Shown piece by piece: positions 34,494 through 43,052 of a stretch of DNA of 50,743 bases. The notes beneath the pieces are model-generated. The model was not told the DNA's origin. It saw only the letters and a program-made list of their open reading frames with translations, and did not search any database. Position numbers and translations under genes: made by a program. Where the stretch lies: positions 1-50,743 of the forward strand of contig JAEZLZ010000114.1 in the NCBI GenBank assembly GCA_023415055.1, read 5' to 3'. Numbering within the stretch: the stretch's first letter is position 1; each line of letters opens with the position of its first letter. The DNA is from Bacillota bacterium. Its GTDB lineage: Bacteria > Bacillota > Clostridia > Lachnospirales > Lachnospiraceae.

Positions 34494-34555
34494 TGGGCCC
34501 TTATCATATATACCAAGCTGATTGGAAGTGATTGGAAGTGATTGTAATTTACTTC

Positions 34556-34584
34556 TTGACTTTCATCACATAGTATGTTATAGT
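34556..34584 (+). promoter_or_regulatory. promoter of the cold-shock gene
   Basis: TTGACT (34556-34561) and TATAGT (34579-34584) with a 17-nt spacer. The transcript would have a leader of about 105 nt before the ATG, like the long cold-responsive leaders of csp genes. A short tandem repeat GATTGGAAGT lies just upstream (34519-34540). Confidence 0.75.
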
Positions 34585-34697
34585 TATAAAGTATTTTAAA
34601 TAAAGAATTGATTCCACATATTTTCGTAGATCACTTTTTGATTTACTGAGATATGTGTTTTTTATTGGAGTATAATAAATTTAAGGAGGTATCTTTC

Positions 34698-34898
34698 ATG
34701 AATAAAGGTACTGTGAAATGGTTTAACGCACAAAAGGGATTCGGTTTTATATCTGACGAACAGGGCAATGATGTATTCGTACATTACTCCGGACTTGCTA
34801 TGGATGGCTTCAAATCCATCGATGAAGGTCAGGCTGTAACATTTGAAGTGACAAAGGGTGCTCGTGGTATGCAAGCAGTCAACGTTAATATCGCTTAA
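34698..34898 (+). CDS. csp: cold-shock protein, CspA family
   Basis: A 66-aa single OB-fold RNA/DNA-binding protein. The RNP1 motif KGFGFISDE and RNP2 motif VFVHYSGL are complete, and the start MNKGTVKWFNAQKGFGF is standard. The ATG at 34698 has AAGGAGGT 7 nt upstream; the frame is open further but without a ribosome site. It acts as an RNA chaperone that keeps mRNA single-stranded. A terminator follows directly. It is the only intact gene between 33.1 and 35.7 kb. Confidence 0.96.
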   Translation: MNKGTVKWFNAQKGFGFISDEQGNDVFVHYSGLAMDGFKSIDEGQAVTFEVTKGARGMQAVNVNIA

Positions 34899-34908
34899 TA
34901 GCAATATT

Positions 34909-34940
34909 TTAAAGGATTACTTTTTTAGTGATCCTTTTTT
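34909..34940 (+). terminator. terminator of the cold-shock gene
   Basis: AAAGGATTAC and GTGATCCTTT form a stem with a T-rich loop, followed by TTTTG. Confidence 0.85.
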
Positions 34941-35039
34941 GTTGTCCTAAAATCCCGTTATAAGCTTCCTCCATACTAAACAACTTAACTCATATGATTA
35001 ATATTTACTGCCGCTTCGGCCCTACCAGATCCAAAAGAC

Positions 35040-35165
35040 TTGGGCACAAAAAGGTTAGTTCTCAACATTTATGGCCATATCATGAGAGATGCGGATGAAA
35101 GAACCTCTGATAAGATAACGTCTCTTCTTTATCGGAATAATGGTTTAGGAAACGAAGCGAAATAG
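35040..35165 (+). pseudogene. C-terminal relic of a tyrosine recombinase/integrase
   Basis: The frame reads LVLNIYGHIMRDADERTSDK and ends at TAG (35163-35165). In integrases the corresponding end is ...T(L/M)xxYGHxMxDADxxASDKI with the catalytic Tyr in NIYGH. Everything before about 35037 of the recombinase is missing. It lies 62 nt before a full copy of the dispersed repeat with a tRNA-3'-end-like segment, which fits a decayed integrated element. Confidence 0.65.
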
Positions 35166-35226
35166 CTTTTAATCCAATTTGTCAATTAAGAGTCATTTAT
35201 TGATATAAAATAATATGAAATTAAGC

Positions 35227-35367
35227 AAAAAGAAAAGCCCTACAATCGTTGTAAGGCTTTCTTTTTTTTCAGGGGAAGCAGGATTCGAACCATCTACTCT
35301 ATCCGCAAACACAGTAAGGGCATTCCCGCATACCTGTTTTGAAGTGTAATCAGGAGTGTAATCAAAA
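35227..35367. repeat. dispersed repeat, near-complete copy
   Basis: In order on the plus strand: hairpin AAAGCC-TACAA/TTGTA-GGCTTT with a T-run, GGGGAAGCAGGATTCGAACC (like the complement of a tRNA 3' end), TCCGCAAACACAG, GGGCATTCCCGCAT, and the end block GAAGTGTAATCAGGAGTGTA ATCAAAA. The same order is seen at 45025-45206 and 47788-47986. No tRNA 5' half is present. Confidence 0.75.
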
Positions 35368-35736
35368 AAGATATAACCACATCCAAAGTTCTCACAGTTG
35401 CCTTCTCAATAATTATTTCTTGTCGTGTGATAAATTTAGATACAACAATATTTTTATCCAAAAGAATGGTGAAGCATCATTTTATGAATTTGTTCATCAC
35501 TTCTGGGCAGAGAACTGTACAGGCAGACTGGCAGAAGAGATGTACTCCAGCTCTGTAAAATCCATTATCAAGGAATTATAGTAATGAACTCCTTGATGGT
35601 AGAAAGCCCGGGGGCGATAATGATTCGGATGCATTTGAGCTTAAACAACGAGTCAGCAACGGTTTTCTGTGTCAGGTTGTCCTAGGATTATCACAAGTTT
35701 CATTTAGGTTATCACTTCTATCGGGAATCAATCGTG
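35368..35736. other. gap without a recognised gene
   Basis: About 370 nt. An open stretch on the plus strand to 35581 (ending FYEFVHHFWAENCTGRLAEE) has no ribosome site, begins inside the repeat and matches nothing I know; it could be another gene fragment. Nothing else is seen. Confidence 0.4.
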
Positions 35737-37413
35737 TTATTTTACTGAGAACACAACATATGTTCCACCATTCGTGCCCTTCCCTGAAGGATACTTCTTG
35801 GGGGTTCCAACGGATTTAGCCGCTACAGCGGTATCTACAAAGAACACCTGTATACTCCAATAATTGCCCTTTGGATAACCGGGGATAGCTTTTCCATCTG
35901 AGTATGATATGCTATAGCAAGTTTTGTTTGCAATGGAAGTGGTACCTTTTTTTAACGGAAGATACTCCGCATCATCATAGTCAGCGGCATAATCACGATC
36001 CGGATAGATTGGTTTCGGTATAGACGAGTTTGAAAATCCAATGCTATTCAAAGGCCAATACAAGATATCGCCGTTCATACTTTTCTTACTGGAATTTGTT
36101 ATCTTAATCGTTCCCGGGGCGGCAGCTATAATAAAATACATATTCATAAGATAACCACTCATATCTTGCTTGCCGGGTACACTTAAATTGGCTCCCATCG
36201 AATATACATTTGATATTTTAAAGGTCGCGCCTCCCACAGTTAATGATTTCGTGTGACCGCCGGATCCGGACTTGGGTGCCTTGTACCAGTTTGCAGAAGT
36301 TGGCGCATTCACAGGAATAAACGCAAATCCGGCATTTTGGGGAACGGTCTTCGGCGATAGCCGCATAAAGATATTGCTTCCTTCCATGACTTTATAATTA
36401 TCACTTAGGAAATTACCTTTCTCCATAGACAAAGTGGCTGCCGCAACAAAATTTTTGTTTCCAGCCGGGCGCAATCCCCCATAGGTTATATTTGAGTTCC
36501 CTTCTTTCCCCTGAACCTTGCTGAAGTTTACATTCCATAGAAATGATTTGTCCACTTTTTTTACCTGTGCACCGTCTTTTATGCTACCGTCAATTCCCAG
36601 ATACTTACCATCCGTTGTTCTCAGCGTTATTTGTCCTTTGCCCATATTCTTCAGATAGAATTTCTGTTTATCAGTTCGAGCACCATCATATGTGGTTTCC
36701 ATAGAACCCCGATCGTGCATCTCTACATTTCCTTTGGCATCAAAATCGGCATACCCATTCATATCCCATATGGTTTCTCCATCCAATTTTAGCCTGTACC
36801 AGCCATCGGCCACCTTAGTCTGTGTGCCTGATGGGGCCTCTTTAGGTGACAGCATCGGGATCGGATCTTCTTCCGGTGCGTCCTCGGGAGTTAAAAATGT
36901 TATCTTTCCATGTTCAGGAGCAGAGCCTTTCTTTGTCCAAACAATTACGTTCGTATCGTTTTTGCTGCTCGCCCCGCTAGCAGTGACCAGCAGTGCCTGG
37001 TTGGTATAATCCCTTATGGTGCAAAAGCCGGAATAAACACTGATTTTCCAATTAGGTGCGTACAACGAACTTAGCTGCACTCCTTCCAATGACTGCACCC
37101 CGATGCCTTTTCCGTCATAGGTGATGGAATACTTCGGTCCACGGTCTTTATCGTAGCTGATCCTGCTTACCGTAAACGGTTTATCGGGTTTTCTGTCCGA
37201 AAGTACAATCCATACAGCGTTTGTTACCACAGGGTAAACCCACTTGCCAAGGAGCTGCAAATAGTAATCACCATCCGCTAAAACCTCAACTCCCTCAACA
37301 ACTACTGTTGGGGGTTTATAAGTAGACGAAGCCGCGGAAGCAGACAAATGGGTGGCCGCCGGTGACAGTACCATACAGAGAGTGAGCAGGATGCTCATCA
37401 ATCGTTTTTTCAT
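35737..37413 (-). CDS. secreted beta-trefoil-like protein
   Basis: A 558-aa exported protein: signal peptide 1-28 (ending LSASAASS), a first beta-rich region (about 40-165, including YYLQLLGKW and CTIRDYTNQALLVTASG, as in ricin-like trefoils), a second trefoil-like module (about 203-370, DGWYRLKLDGETIWDM and DGKYLGIDGSIKDGAQVKKV) and a C-terminal region of unknown fold (about 385-558, TKSLTVGGATFKI...). The second module closely matches the C-terminal domain of the double-SUMF1 protein. GGAGG precedes the ATG. A paired LytTR-type site lies 86-121 nt upstream. A carbohydrate-binding role outside the cell is likely; toxin or adhesin functions are possible but unsupported. Confidence 0.75.
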   Translation of the reverse strand: MKKRLMSILLTLCMVLSPAATHLSASAASSTYKPPTVVVEGVEVLADGDYYLQLLGKWVYPVVTNAVWIVLSDRKPDKPFTVSRISYDKDRGPKYSITYDGKGIGVQSLEGVQLSSLYAPNWKISVYSGFCTIRDYTNQALLVTASGASSKNDTNVIVWTKKGSAPEHGKITFLTPEDAPEEDPIPMLSPKEAPSGTQTKVADGWYRLKLDGETIWDMNGYADFDAKGNVEMHDRGSMETTYDGARTDKQKFYLKNMGKGQITLRTTDGKYLGIDGSIKDGAQVKKVDKSFLWNVNFSKVQGKEGNSNITYGGLRPAGNKNFVAAATLSMEKGNFLSDNYKVMEGSNIFMRLSPKTVPQNAGFAFIPVNAPTSANWYKAPKSGSGGHTKSLTVGGATFKISNVYSMGANLSVPGKQDMSGYLMNMYFIIAAAPGTIKITNSSKKSMNGDILYWPLNSIGFSNSSIPKPIYPDRDYAADYDDAEYLPLKKGTTSIANKTCYSISYSDGKAIPGYPKGNYWSIQVFFVDTAVAAKSVGTPKKYPSGKGTNGGTYVVFSVK

Positions 37414-37498
37414 AATCTTGTTCCTCCATCATTTTTAGTTGAACGAAATATCGTATATTAGTATTTAGTCTAACATAAATTCCTCTTATAAAACCATT

Positions 37499-37534
37499 CG
37501 TTACATGAAGCGTGATTTTTTTGACATGAAACAT
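37499..37534 (-). promoter_or_regulatory. paired LytTR-type site upstream of the trefoil-like gene
   Basis: ATGAAGCGT (37505-37513) and ATGAAACAT (37526-37534) repeat with a 21-bp period; the second arm is identical to both arms of the lemA site at 4434-4469. The minus strand continues with TATGTTAGACT about 24 nt downstream, similar to the region behind the 9350 site. Confidence 0.65.
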
Positions 37535-37649
37535 GATTTTGACTTAAATCATAGTTTCCTATGGGTCAAATGTAATCCGAGCTTCCCGTTTTGTAATTGA
37601 GTTTCACATTTTGAAATCTCATCAAGGAATGTAGCAAGATTTCGTAATC

Positions 37650-38405
37650 TCATCTGTTTTCATTCAATCTCTTGTACTGTGAAGGAAGCATACCTTGATG
37701 ATTCTTAAATACCTTTGAGAAAATTCGATAATTACTGAATCCTACACAATTTGATACTTCTGATATGCTTTTTGATGTTGTAACTAGCATCTTTTTCGCT
37801 TTAACAACACGAAGATATTCTAAATAATTATGATAATTCATTCCTGTCTTATTTTTGAACATCTGGCTTATATAGGATGATTTTAGGTGAAATTCATCTG
37901 AAAGTACTTTTAAACTAATATCTTTTGAAATATTATTTTCCATATAGGATGTCATGCGAAAAATAAGTGTTCCATCATCCTCTGTAGCGTTTCCTTTATT
38001 TTCGTGCTCATTTACAAATTGTTCATGAAATATATCTGCTCGCAGCTTACTAATTACTCTCCCAAATTCAGAAAAATCGACCGGCTTAAGTATGTAGTCT
38101 GCTATTCCCAGCCGAAGAGCTTTTCGACAGTAATCAAATTCACCATACCCACTAACAATAATGAATTCCATTTTACTGTATTTTGCCCGGAGGATTTCAA
38201 CTACTTCTAGACCACTCGTAATGGGAATATTTACATCTACAATCATCAAATCCGGAGCCAGCAAATCAGCTTGGTTAATTGCCATGGCTCCATCAAGTGC
38301 CTCTCCCACTACCTCGCATCCATATTTATCCCAGTTAAAAAGTTTTTTAAATCCTTATAGAATAGTAACCTCATCATCCACTAGCATTACTCTAATTTTC
38401 TTCAC
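37650..38405 (-). pseudogene. YesN/AraC-type response regulator with in-frame stop
   Basis: From a GTG at 38405 the frame reads KKIRVMLVDDEVTIL, then TAA (38355-38357), then GFKKLFNWDKYGCEVVGEAL and on without further breaks. The receiver domain keeps D in MIVDVNIP and K in YILKPVD, and the AraC domain is complete (YISQMFKNKTG, RIFSKVFKNHQG). One nonsense codon at residue about 17 inactivates it, unless translation restarts inside. A matching kinase fragment lies at 40066, with the ADP-ribosylglycohydrolase gene between them. Confidence 0.8.
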
Positions 38406-38438
38406 GACAATCTACTGGTGATATCATTTAAGGTGATT

Positions 38439-39995
38439 TTATATACGCATCAGTGTCACTTTCATGGATCCGGAGGAATGGCGCCCCTCTAGCGAAACAT
38501 CAATAACGAATTCCAACTTGCTGCTTTCGAATTGGTCAGCATTAAATTCGAATTCTGTATTGGCCGATGAACCATATAGGTTATTCAAAGGAAGTAAGAC
38601 AGACTTGGCACCCTTCATCTCAATTCCCGTCGGCATATACGCCGTGATTTTAGCCCATTGCTGTTGACGCATTGTGTATGAATTAATAACTTTAACCTTA
38701 ATTTTACGTGTTTCTCCATAGGAAAATGACACTGATTCATTATAATCTATCATAACACTGAATGCAGGAAAATCATATCTTACAATGTATGGTGATAAAC
38801 TACATAAATCATGAACCGGCAACTCAAGGTTTTTGTTATTACCATTAATTTTATCTAAATAATCCGTAGTTTTGTTACAGTAAAGGTCTTGTTTTTCTGC
38901 ACACTCAATTATCATTCCACCATCAGCAAATATGTCACAGAGATCTTGGCCCAAAAAAGAGGGAGTCGTTCTCATAACTCGTTCCGTTAATTCTGTAACT
39001 GTCTCCGGAACCCAGATACCACGGCTGGTTTTATCAATACAAAGGGTCGCAATCTTGTCATCCAAGGGTTTTGCCCACTTCTCCGGTATCTTAGAGTTTC
39101 CAAGAATAATTCCCATCGTTGCACCCAGTGTGGCACAGGTACAATCGGTATCTTCTCCGCATGAATTTGCAAGACATAAGCTCTTACCAAAATCGTCTTC
39201 TCCATACAGCCATGCTAAAATTGTAAACGCAACATTTTCCGGTGCATCAAAGCCAGGCTGTCCAATTTCCATTCCTTCATTACCTTCAACTGGTATTTCA
39301 CACAATTTGCATCCCTGAATTCCGAATGTTCCCGGAGCAGTATTATGTACCTGTTTTCTAGCTTCATAAAATTCAACTTTAGCTTCATAACATTCTATCG
39401 CTTTTCTTATTGCTAATGAGGTTTTGCTCTCTTGTGGGATATAAGACAAGGCGATGTCGATTAATTTATTGCGATCCATCTCCACAAAGGCTGCACTCTG
39501 TAAAGCAGCGAAGAAGATTTCTCCGTACATTCCCTCTCCCTCATGATCTACAATCGCATCTTCGTAGGCAAACCTAGCAGCGATTTCCGGATGTCCGGGA
39601 GCCAAACAAGCCCATATCTCAGATCGTATAAAGCATCCACAACTATCCTTATAGGTATTATCTATCATACCAGATAACGGAGGCTGTAACCCAGCTCTTA
39701 AATTAGCTTTTCCTGTACCATATTCTACCCAATTCGGTATAACATAGGAAAGCCAGTAATCTCCCAATATAGAAGCATTTACATTACGGCCGTAGCGCTC
39801 TACTGCAGCAAGCCAAATAATTTGTAAATCTAAATCATCATTTGGGGGTGGTCCCATTGAAAGATCTTGTGTATAAAACTCAACCTCATTGATTTTTCTA
39901 AAGCCTTCAAAGGGTGCACCCAAAACTCCGCCGATATTCTTTCCTGCCCAGCATCCCATAACCTTATCTTTGTACACAGAGTAACTTAATTTCAT
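38439..39995 (-). CDS. ADP-ribosylglycohydrolase family protein
   Basis: A 518-aa protein. The N-terminal two thirds carry the family pattern: DKVMGCWAGKNIGGVLGAP, then PPPNDDLDLQ (the first metal-binding acidic cluster, where T/D-D-D is usual), and CGEDTDCTCATLGATMG (the second, GxDTDT-like, here with Cys). The last about 120 residues form a separate beta domain. Two binuclear-metal sites are therefore largely present. GGAGGG lies 6 nt before the ATG at 39995; a longer frame has no such site. Members remove ADP-ribose or act on related nucleosides/sugars; with sugar genes around, a glycan-related role is also possible. Confidence 0.8.
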   Translation of the reverse strand: MKLSYSVYKDKVMGCWAGKNIGGVLGAPFEGFRKINEVEFYTQDLSMGPPPNDDLDLQIIWLAAVERYGRNVNASILGDYWLSYVIPNWVEYGTGKANLRAGLQPPLSGMIDNTYKDSCGCFIRSEIWACLAPGHPEIAARFAYEDAIVDHEGEGMYGEIFFAALQSAAFVEMDRNKLIDIALSYIPQESKTSLAIRKAIECYEAKVEFYEARKQVHNTAPGTFGIQGCKLCEIPVEGNEGMEIGQPGFDAPENVAFTILAWLYGEDDFGKSLCLANSCGEDTDCTCATLGATMGIILGNSKIPEKWAKPLDDKIATLCIDKTSRGIWVPETVTELTERVMRTTPSFLGQDLCDIFADGGMIIECAEKQDLYCNKTTDYLDKINGNNKNLELPVHDLCSLSPYIVRYDFPAFSVMIDYNESVSFSYGETRKIKVKVINSYTMRQQQWAKITAYMPTGIEMKGAKSVLLPLNNLYGSSANTEFEFNADQFESSKLEFVIDVSLEGRHSSGSMKVTLMRI

Positions 39996-40065
39996 TATTT
40001 TTCCCTCCTGTAGTAGTTTATTTTTTATTATGAATTTACATTTTGCAAAGCTTCCGATCAACACT

Positions 40066-40533
40066 TCATGTCATATAGTCGATTTCATCTTTAATGAGTA
40101 TAGATGCTGTTATACCACCCTCTTCATTGCGATAATATCTAAGGCCACACTCAGAAGAATAGTACATTTTTAGACGCTGTTGAACATTCATAACTCCAAT
40201 ATGATTATCTTCATTATCATCCTTGCTCCAAAAATCGACCTTTAATTCTATTAACATTTTCTCTAATTGATTATAATTATCGTCGCTTAGTCCAGCACCA
40301 TTATCATATAGATTAATCTCTATATACGTTTCATTTTCTTTAACTCGATGAACTGATAATACTATCTTTCCCGCATATCTTTGGTTCAATATAGCGATGG
40401 GAAGTAAACAAATAACCAAAGCAGCAGACATAACCTCCTGCGTAAAACCGCGACTGGAGATAGTTTGCGCAAATCGTATTGGAATAACTGAAATTGGCTG
40501 AACATTAGTATTCGCAATAAAAATTCTAGCCAT
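40066..40533 (-). pseudogene. chimeric scar: sugar permease end joined to a histidine kinase end
   Basis: The first 50 residues (MARIFIANTNVQPISVIPIR then TQEVMSAALVICLLPIAIL) match the last helices of a MalG-type permease. From about residue 55 the frame becomes the ATPase domain end of a YesM-type kinase (INLYDNGAGLSDDNYNQL, HIGVMNVQQRLKMYY). The remainder of both genes is missing, so a deletion joined them in frame. The kinase part is a plausible former partner of the broken regulator at 37650. Confidence 0.7.
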
Positions 40534-40540
40534 TTGTAGC

Positions 40541-41214
40541 TCATTCCAAGAAGATAAGAATGTTTGTTCTCAATCGTATAATAAAGAAGAAGGAAAAGCC
40601 AGTATAAGCAAATACGGATAATACAATAATACCAAATGTTTTCAAATAATCAACTGCGGATAATAATGTTCCGCCTTTTGCAACGATAAAAACTTCTCCA
40701 AATACAAGAGTAAGCACCGTCATGATTATCCCTGTTATCCATGCAGTGATCACATATCCTAACATAATTTGGGAACGCTTTACCGGTGTAACAAACAAGT
40801 CATCCTGAGTGCCTTCTGCAACATCCTCTACTTTAAAGGTTAATGTAAATAGCGGTACACTTACTGCCGGAATGCATAATAACCCACCAATAATCCAGGA
40901 GTAAACCAGTTGCTTAGTATCAACCGAATTACCCAATTCGGTTTGGAGATTCTGTTGTTCCCCTGAAATACTACGCCTATGTCATTTCTAATTAAGTCAT
41001 CATCTTTATCAATATGATGTTGATTAATAATTACATCACCGGAAGTCTTCTTTATCAGTGTAGCAATAATGTTGATTGTTGTTGATTTTGCAGCTCCATT
41101 TTCTCCAAGGAATGCAAAGAAGCTTCCTTCTCGTACTGTGAAATCAATTCCCTTAACAGCTTGAATGACTTTATAATTCTTTATCAAGCTTTTTATCTCA
41201 ATAACCACTGGCAT
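40541..41214 (-). pseudogene. ABC exporter remnant: ATPase start joined to ABC-2 permease
   Basis: From 41214 (ribosome site GAGGAGG) the frame encodes an ABC ATPase up to about residue 87 (IKSLIKNYKVIQAVKGIDF, then GVVFQG), then is lost; the Q-loop-to-Walker B half is absent. Walker A reads GENGAAKST in place of GENGAGKST, a change expected to harm ATP binding. In another frame (40936-40541) follows the middle of an ABC-2 type permease (VYSWIIGGLLCIPAVSVPL, DDLFVTPVKRSQIMLGY), without its ends. A large deletion fused the two genes. Confidence 0.75.
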
Positions 41215-41460
41215 AAATTCCTCCTCATCTCGTCTTACGATATTCGAAAACCCAATATTCCGGTTTCTCTTGCTTCTCTTGCATTATATAAATGTAAAGA
41301 TTATTCGTCTTGTATAATATGGTAACCGGCAGATTATTTATGGTAAGATGAGATTTTTCTCCCTCCAACCCTATTGATACATTTCCTTGATATTTTTTAT
41401 ACTGACTAAAATTATTTTACCAACATATTGATATTTTTAGAAGGAAATGCTTTGTATAAA

Positions 41461-41487
41461 AATCATAATTATAATAATATTATGATT
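41461..41487. promoter_or_regulatory. perfect palindrome before the antitoxin relic
   Basis: AATCATAAT (41461-41469) and ATTATGATT (41479-41487), a 9-9-9 inverted repeat just before the AAGGAGG ribosome site of the Phd-like start. Antitoxin genes of this class bind such operators to control themselves. Confidence 0.5.
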
Positions 41488-41504
41488 ACAAGGAGGTGCA
41501 TATT

Positions 41505-41603
41505 ATGTTGCATATCAGACCTGTTTCAGATTCAAGAAATAATTCATATCAAAAAGCTCCTCAGTTGATGCGATTACTAATCATCACACAACTGAGGAGT
41601 TAA
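41505..41603 (+). pseudogene. Phd/YefM-type antitoxin, truncated
   Basis: With a strong ribosome site the frame starts MLHIRPVSDSRNNSYQKAPQ and stops after 32 codons. Phd/YefM antitoxins of clostridia start M.xIRPVSDLRNN in this way and normally have about 85-90 aa. The remainder is replaced by a perfect 11-bp hairpin (CTCCTCAGTTG 41557-41567, CAACTGAGGAG 41589-41599). No toxin gene follows. Confidence 0.6.
41557..41599 (+). terminator. 11-bp hairpin closing the antitoxin relic
   Basis: CTCCTCAGTTG and CAACTGAGGAG enclose a 21-nt loop; GTTAAATTCATTT follows. It could act as a terminator for either strand. Confidence 0.55.
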
Positions 41604-41659
41604 ATTCATTTACAGAATACAGTCAACCCATAGCTTAGAGAAATAATTCTGGTTCATTC

Positions 41660-41896
41660 TCAATCAAGTCCTGTACTAAAAAGAAATAGACACCTTCCGG
41701 CATCTATTTCTATCGCTGTCTTTCTTTTTATAGTTGTACTGAAAAATATGACTATTTCTTGCATTTCATAGTCGGGCACTTCAAAGATAGCCCATGTTGC
41801 CGCAGGAACATCAAGTACAACTATCCGGTACAAAAAGACCTTTGGGTAAGAACTGGCAAAGCATGTACTTAAATGTGTACTAGTATTACAAATCAT
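41660..41896 (-). pseudogene. possible GyrI-like effector-domain relic of an AraC regulator
   Basis: The segment YPKVFLYRIVVLDVPAATWA then IFEVPDYEM recalls the (I/V)PA(A/S)TWAVF motif of GyrI-like domains of AraC regulators, whose N-terminal relic is at 33089-33148. Only this short motif fits; the rest of the 78-aa frame has no match and the frame overlaps the chemoreceptor end. Confidence 0.4.
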
Positions 41897-42713
41897 CTGC
41901 TAACTTACCTAATACTTGAGCAGTAGAATATAATTGTTCAATAGAGATGGTCATTTCTTGTAAAGCATCTAATTGTTTAAGAGAAACAGTCTCTGCATTG
42001 GCTACTTTATTATTTATTGTTTTAATAGCTGTTGAAATACTTGTAATAATGGATTTTATTTCTCCAATAGAATCATTTGTTGATTTTGATAACTTTCTAA
42101 TTTCTTGTGCAACTACATTAAAACCTCTTCCAAATTCTCCTGCCCTGGATGCTTCAATAGCAGCATTTAGACCTAGGAGATTTGTTTTAGATGACACTCC
42201 TTTAATAATATTTACAATATTATCCGAATTTTGAGCAAATTCATTAGCTAGATTTGTTTCTACTAATATTTGATTATTCATACTAGCCAAGTCTTTGTTA
42301 CCACTTGATATCTCCTTAATATTGGTTTCAATAATAGATAAAGCTTTTATTAACTCACTTGCAATGTTGGTTACAGCAGTTTTTTTTGAGAGACTTTTAC
42401 CAATGGCAATGGATCCTACAACATTATTTTCATCTTTTATTGGTATCATGTATGACTTAAAAGCTATACCCAAAAAATCCTCAGGGATAACATTTACATC
42501 AATTTTACCTGAATTCATAACCTCTTTTACAAATTTACCAGCTTCTGATCCGACTTCTATATTACCATTAATATCTTTACTACCCTGGTAATACAATACC
42601 TTTTCACGGTCCGTTAACATAATTTCAATGTCATTATCAAAAAAGGTATTTATATAGGGAATTGCATTATACACCATATTAAGTGCTTCATTTTCAAAAT
42701 GGTTTTTGATCAC
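41886..42713 (-). CDS. soluble methyl-accepting chemotaxis protein
   Basis: A 275-aa cytoplasmic chemoreceptor without membrane helices. An N-terminal sensor region (about 1-130, including NDIEIMLTDREKVLYYQG and a PIKDENNVVGSIAIGKS strand pair) is PAS-like in appearance. The signalling tip NLLGLNAAIEASRAGEFGRG and VAQEIRKLSK is intact, so it should contact CheA/CheW. The helical hairpin is short, as in small soluble receptors. A GTG at 42713 is used because AGGAG lies 6 nt upstream; the frame is open to an ATG at 42788 without a ribosome site. Confidence 0.88.
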   Translation of the reverse strand: MIKNHFENEALNMVYNAIPYINTFFDNDIEIMLTDREKVLYYQGSKDINGNIEVGSEAGKFVKEVMNSGKIDVNVIPEDFLGIAFKSYMIPIKDENNVVGSIAIGKSLSKKTAVTNIASELIKALSIIETNIKEISSGNKDLASMNNQILVETNLANEFAQNSDNIVNIIKGVSSKTNLLGLNAAIEASRAGEFGRGFNVVAQEIRKLSKSTNDSIGEIKSIITSISTAIKTINNKVANAETVSLKQLDALQEMTISIEQLYSTAQVLGKLADDL

Positions 42714-42839
42714 AGTTTTACTCCTATTGTATAAATTAATAATAAATATCCTTTTAATACATTTACTTTTAAGACTTTGTCCATTCACTTAGTAATATAA
42801 CATCATTTGGTATAATCATCAATAATGTAAATAATTCCA

Positions 42840-42949
42840 TTATTCATTTCGCCGGCTCGAACCCCTAGAAGGCATAACCTTTGCTAATACATAAAAACGC
42901 GAAGTGCCTTATTATAAGCGCGCAGTTACACTGCGCTCTAGACCCACTC
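42840..42949. other. possible degenerate tRNA-like segment
   Basis: On the minus strand, AGAGCGCAGTGTAACTGCGC (with a GCGCAG/CTGCGC stem) and, 60 nt on, GGGGTTCGAGCCGGCG recall the D-arm and T-arm of a tRNA, but no acceptor stem or anticodon arm can be folded. It directly precedes a repeat fragment. I see no gene in the 42714-43052 gap. Confidence 0.25.
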
Positions 42950-43010
42950 CGCTGATAGAAAGGGCATTCCCGCATGCCGATATTGAAGTGTAATCAGGAG
43001 TGTAATCAAA
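42950..43010. repeat. partial copy of the dispersed repeat (right end)
   Basis: CTGATAGAAAGGGCATTCCC, CGCATGCCGATATTG and GAAGTGTAATCAGGAGTGTA ATCAAA match the right half of the copies at 45025 and 47788. The hairpin and tRNA-like parts are absent. Confidence 0.75.
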
Positions 43011-43052
43011 ATTCACTACTTTAATCTTATCTCATTTATCTTCTTCACGAAA

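Noticed and set aside
35270..35330. A tRNA gene on the minus strand (TTCGAATCC motif)
   Set aside because: Only a T-arm/3'-end-like part exists; no acceptor partner, D-arm or anticodon arm, and the T-stem itself pairs poorly.
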